From: Bacteroidales bacterium
GTDB lineage: Bacteria; Bacteroidota; Bacteroidia; Bacteroidales; UBA932
Assembly: GCA_017617655.1 (NCBI GenBank)
Contig: JAFZVU010000044.1
Span: 1-60,663 of the forward strand
Direction of reading: 5' to 3'
Length of the DNA: 60,663 nucleotides
Below the pieces are notes generated by a model, which was given only the letters and a program-made list of their open reading frames with translations, searched no databases and had not been told where the DNA came from. Both the position numbers and the translations under genes were made by a program. The stretch's first letter is position 1, and each line of letters opens with the position of its first letter. Below, in pieces: positions 59,826 to 60,663 of the stretch.

Positions 59826-60113
59826 ATGGCTTTCCCAGACAGGCCCCTTGCCGGCACGTTTATCTACGGCAAAGTGTACAATCATTGCGACCTTGCGAAA
59901 GGATATGGCAAGGTGTATGGCGGCGGCTGGTATGAGAAGGACGACGAGAAGAAGACTATGCTGCTCTACGGCGCATCGGGCGACTATGGCGAGCCTGCCC
60001 TCGAATTCCTGAGCCGCATCCCTCGCTCGCTGAAGGGATACGCCTTCTACTACGCCCCGGACCTCGACGAACGGCCCGAGCCCCTCGATCTCAGCTCCGT
60101 CGAGTGGATCTGA
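59826..60113 (+). CDS. Small conserved-looking hypothetical protein
   Basis: This 95-aa cytoplasmic protein is rich in Tyr, Gly and charged residues (MAFPDRPLAGTFIYGKVYNH, GYGKVYGGGWYEKDDEKKT, LKGYAFYYAPDLDERPEPLD). No family recognised. I chose ATG 59826 because an earlier ATG (59805) falls within the 19-bp repeats. Codon use resembles the neighbours and a hairpin follows at 60158, so I consider it real. Confidence 0.55.
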   Translation: MAFPDRPLAGTFIYGKVYNHCDLAKGYGKVYGGGWYEKDDEKKTMLLYGASGDYGEPALEFLSRIPRSLKGYAFYYAPDLDERPEPLDLSSVEWI

Positions 60114-60157
60114 ATAGGCCGTGATTTGAAATCTCCTTACTTTCACGGGTTTCTGTA

Positions 60158-60199
60158 AAGACCTCCCCCTCGGAAGGATATGGGGGTCTTGGATTTTTT
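60158..60199 (+). terminator. Probable terminator of the small gene
   Basis: AAGACC.CCCC pairs imperfectly (one bulge) with GGGGGTCTT and is followed by ATTTTTT. Confidence 0.5.
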
Positions 60200-60238
60200 C
60201 GCAGATATTCTACGTTTTATAAAACACGCAAGATGTAA

Positions 60239-60329
60239 GTGCGGTAGGTCTGACGAAAAATGGCTGACCTACCGCAAAAAAGGCCCAAAATGCGGTAGGT
60301 GATCCAAAAAATTGCAGACCTACCGCACT
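60239..60329. repeat. Two palindromic hairpins built on GCGGTAGGT
   Basis: Hairpin 1: GCGGTAGGTC (60241-60250) and GACCTACCGC (60266-60275), 15-base loop. Hairpin 2: TGCGGTAGGT (60291-60300) and ACCTACCGCA (60318-60327), 17-base loop. The 9-bp motif therefore occurs four times in alternating orientation. The surrounding 60200-60478 region contains no gene. Confidence 0.85.
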
Positions 60330-60422
60330 GTATACAGAAGCCCCCCGCCGGAAGCGAAAAGGTGTTGGGCAAGGGACTTATTTATAGTCCTAGCCGCTCG
60401 TACGGAGCAAAGAAGGGAGGAC

Positions 60423-60512
60423 CCTGTTATTACACGCAGGCCAGGGTAGCAGCGCCAACGTAGGATGCCAGAGACCTGTCATTCCACGCAGGCCAACGTG
60501 GCGGCGGAAAGG
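60423..60512. repeat. Diverged 52-bp duplication at the 3' end of the comF-like gene
   Basis: The sequence around the stop (CCTGTCATTCCACGCAGGCC, from 60475) recurs 52 bases further downstream of the gene as CCTGTTATTACACGCAGGCC (from 60423). The copy again ends an ATLACV-encoding reading frame, but in another frame. Confidence 0.65.
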
Positions 60513-60663
60513 CGGAAGGAGGAGGGGAGGACGGCGGCCGCGGCGGCGATGGTGCTGCCGGTGGTGAGCACGTCGTCGACGAGGAGGATGCGCTGAACGC
60601 CGGCGGCATGGAGGCTGCGCAGGACGCGCTCATTGAGGGCGAAGGCGCCGGCCATGTTGCGGC
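60479..60663 (-). CDS. ComF-family phosphoribosyltransferase, C-terminal part (cut by window edge)
   Basis: The visible 60 residues run NMAGAFALNERV, then the PRPP-binding loop ILLVDDVLTTGST, and end SAATLACVE. This pattern is typical of the ComF/GntX family, linked to DNA uptake or nucleotide salvage. The N-terminal zinc-binding part lies beyond the window. The 3' end is followed by a partial duplication of its last codons. Confidence 0.82.
   Translation of the reverse strand, partial: RNMAGAFALNERVLRSLHAAGVQRILLVDDVLTTGSTIAAAAAVLPSSFRLSAATLACVE

Noticed and set aside
59490..60146. Minus-strand 218-residue open frame over the hairpin array
   Set aside because: It runs through palindromes and tandem repeats, overlaps the small plus-strand gene and has low-complexity sequence.

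Overview
The window looks like chromosome from a gut or rumen-type Bacteroidales. The evidence is visible in the sequence: repeated matches to the Bacteroidetes -7 box TAnnTTTG, many lipoproteins, BACON, DUF5689, fimbrillin-like and FISUMP domains, an Oar-like TonB-dependent receptor, and CE1/GH43 esterase-glycosidase fusions. Base composition is moderately GC-rich by eye; I did not compute it. No phage, plasmid or CRISPR backbone is visible.

Layout. (1) 1-6.5 kb, minus strand: a xylan/arabinoxylan-type operon (GH43-CBM-CE1 fusion, a second CE1 esterase, start of a GH3) and a secreted carboxylesterase, followed by a small Spy-like protein. (2) 7-12.8 kb, minus strand: a membrane-spanning kelch-AraC regulator and two units, each a 42-48 aa peptide followed by a fimbrillin/FISUMP lipoprotein. 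(3) 12.9-13.4 kb: gene debris. (4) 13.4-28.1 kb, plus strand: a seven-gene, tightly packed operon with six paralogous lipoproteins and one outer-membrane beta-barrel. Every paralogue has a stalk of exactly seven 54-residue helical repeats (42 of 42 units without an indel). Four carry a FISUMP tip, one has no tip, and one carries a duplicated Ca-loop/BspA-LRR tip. This is my main candidate for an undescribed surface system. (5) 28-36.8 kb: a MATE transporter, a TlpA-like thioredoxin lipoprotein, tRNA-Leu, an OmpA/TPR protein, pfkA and a large propeller/barrel protein. (6) 36.8-46.2 kb: tRNA-Gly, then esterases, GH43 and a DUF1593 hydrolase, interspersed with five copies of a two-hairpin REP-like element. 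All five copies keep a 72-bp spacing, and two of them flank a RAYT-type HUH transposase gene. (7) 46.2-60.7 kb: pheS, a mannose-1-phosphate guanylyltransferase, a TonB receptor/BACON lipoprotein/secreted nuclease cluster, an MBL-fold protein, small BACON proteins, metK under a SAM-II-like riboswitch, three further intergenic hairpin or tandem-repeat arrays, a small unknown gene and the end of a comF-like gene.

How the parts work together (inference). The esterase/glycosidase genes at both ends of the window suggest a plant-polysaccharide lifestyle. The FISUMP fibres may be adhesins or glycan-binding surface structures whose fixed stalk length sets the distance of the tip from the outer membrane. 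The TonB receptor, BACON/DUF5689 lipoprotein and NUC1-type nuclease may form a nucleic-acid scavenging system. metK expression is probably repressed by SAM through its leader.
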